Source of the DNA: Clostridia bacterium
GTDB taxonomy: Bacteria > Bacillota > Clostridia > Oscillospirales > Acutalibacteraceae
Direction of reading: 5' to 3'
NCBI GenBank assembly: GCA_017625095.1
Contig: JAGALQ010000020.1
Span: 1-64,000, forward strand
DNA: 64,000 bases
Shown here piece after piece: positions 63,731 to 64,000 of the stretch (its first letter is position 1; each line of letters opens with the position of its first letter). Position numbers and translations under genes: made by a program. Below the pieces are notes generated by a model. That model saw only the letters and a program-made list of their open reading frames with translations, had not been told where the DNA came from and did no database searches.

Positions 63731-64000
63731 ATGAAAAACATCGTACTTATCGGTATGCCCGGTGCAGGCAAGAGCACAATCGGTGTTCTGCTGGCAAAAT
63801 CAATGCTTTACAGCTTTGTTGACACCGACCTGATTATTCAGAACAGATACGGCAAAAGCCTTTGCGATATTATTGATGCTGTCGGTACGGACGAATTTTT
63901 AAATATTGAAAATGACGTTATCTGCGGCTGCGAGTTTGAGCGCAGCGTTATTGCAACGGGCAGCAGTGCAGTATACGGCGGTCAGGCGATGAATCACCTG
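63731..64000 (+). CDS. aroK: shikimate-kinase-like protein, 5' part
   Basis: The gene runs off the window after 90 codons. It starts behind GAAGGAG with MKNIVLIGMPGAGKSTIG (P loop), then FVDTDLIIQNRYGKSL, the AroK DxD region. At the position of the conserved FR of shikimate kinases, where Arg holds shikimate, it has EFLNIEN. The usual GGG motif reads TGSSAVYGG. It may use a different substrate or be a divergent AroK. Confidence 0.75.
   Translation, partial: MKNIVLIGMPGAGKSTIGVLLAKSMLYSFVDTDLIIQNRYGKSLCDIIDAVGTDEFLNIENDVICGCEFERSVIATGSSAVYGGQAMNHL

Overview
The window comes from a spore-forming, low-to-moderate-GC member of the Clostridia, most like an uncultured gut Oscillospiraceae/Ruminococcaceae relative. 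The basis is an alpha/beta-type small acid-soluble spore protein, SpoVAC, strong AGGAGG ribosome binding sites, Clostridia-style sigma-A promoters, a tandem glycine riboswitch, and host or plant glycan genes (GH35, sialidase-like, esterase). No tRNA, rRNA or CRISPR array was seen.

Layout. (1) 303-8726, minus strand: an operon of an HPr-kinase-like ATPase, a SPASM radical SAM enzyme, a 2064-residue secreted von Willebrand factor A protein and a 77-residue Cys-containing peptide coupled to it by an ATGA overlap. (2) 9229-12983, plus: GHMP sugar kinase, sugar-phosphate nucleotidyltransferase and a secreted subtilase, then a decayed IS3-type element. (3) 13779-15626, minus: an alanine/glycine:cation symporter under a tandem glycine riboswitch. 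(4) A truncated spore-protein copy and gldA (15829-17194). (5) 17302-23734, minus: an F1Fo ATP synthase operon in which the delta and alpha genes are replaced by one ORF reading b-like stalk, delta C-terminal domain, then full alpha. (6) 23917-27105: a DUF2798 membrane protein with a structured leader, an intact spore protein, and a secreted glycosidase-like gene broken by one TAG. (7) 27221-55616, minus: a large exopolysaccharide region with PHP phosphatase, Ig-like protein, two Wzz/BY-kinases, initiating sugar transferase, several glycosyltransferases, two flippases, a Wzy polymerase, WecB/WecC, pyruvyltransferase, acyltransferase and an FrhB-like protein. (8) 45124-50852, inside that region: a peptide-modification cassette (ABC exporter, PqqD-like, radical SAM, 90-residue precursor, HPr-kinase-like, S24/S26-type peptidase, nucleotidyltransferase), whose last gene shares a base with the initiating sugar transferase. 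(9) 55925-61391: ECF transporter S component and a plus-strand glycan-use operon. (10) 61444-64000: a REP-associated transposase carrying REP palindromes inside its own ORF, a DUF2726/CFI-box protein, a dispersed repeat, spoVAC and the start of a shikimate-kinase-like gene.

How they work together. Two paralogous pairs of HPr-kinase-like protein and SPASM radical SAM enzyme occur about 40 kb apart. Each is next to a small peptide starting with a Y-x-x-P leader, and both are preceded by extended -10 promoters ending TATGCTATAAT. This suggests one bacterium with two related, largely uncharacterised radical-SAM peptide systems, one paired with a giant surface vWA protein and one wired into the capsule operon. 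The exopolysaccharide region also holds fossils of wecC, wecB, an acetyltransferase and a flippase, marking past cassette exchange.

All functional calls come from reading motifs by eye. No database search was run.
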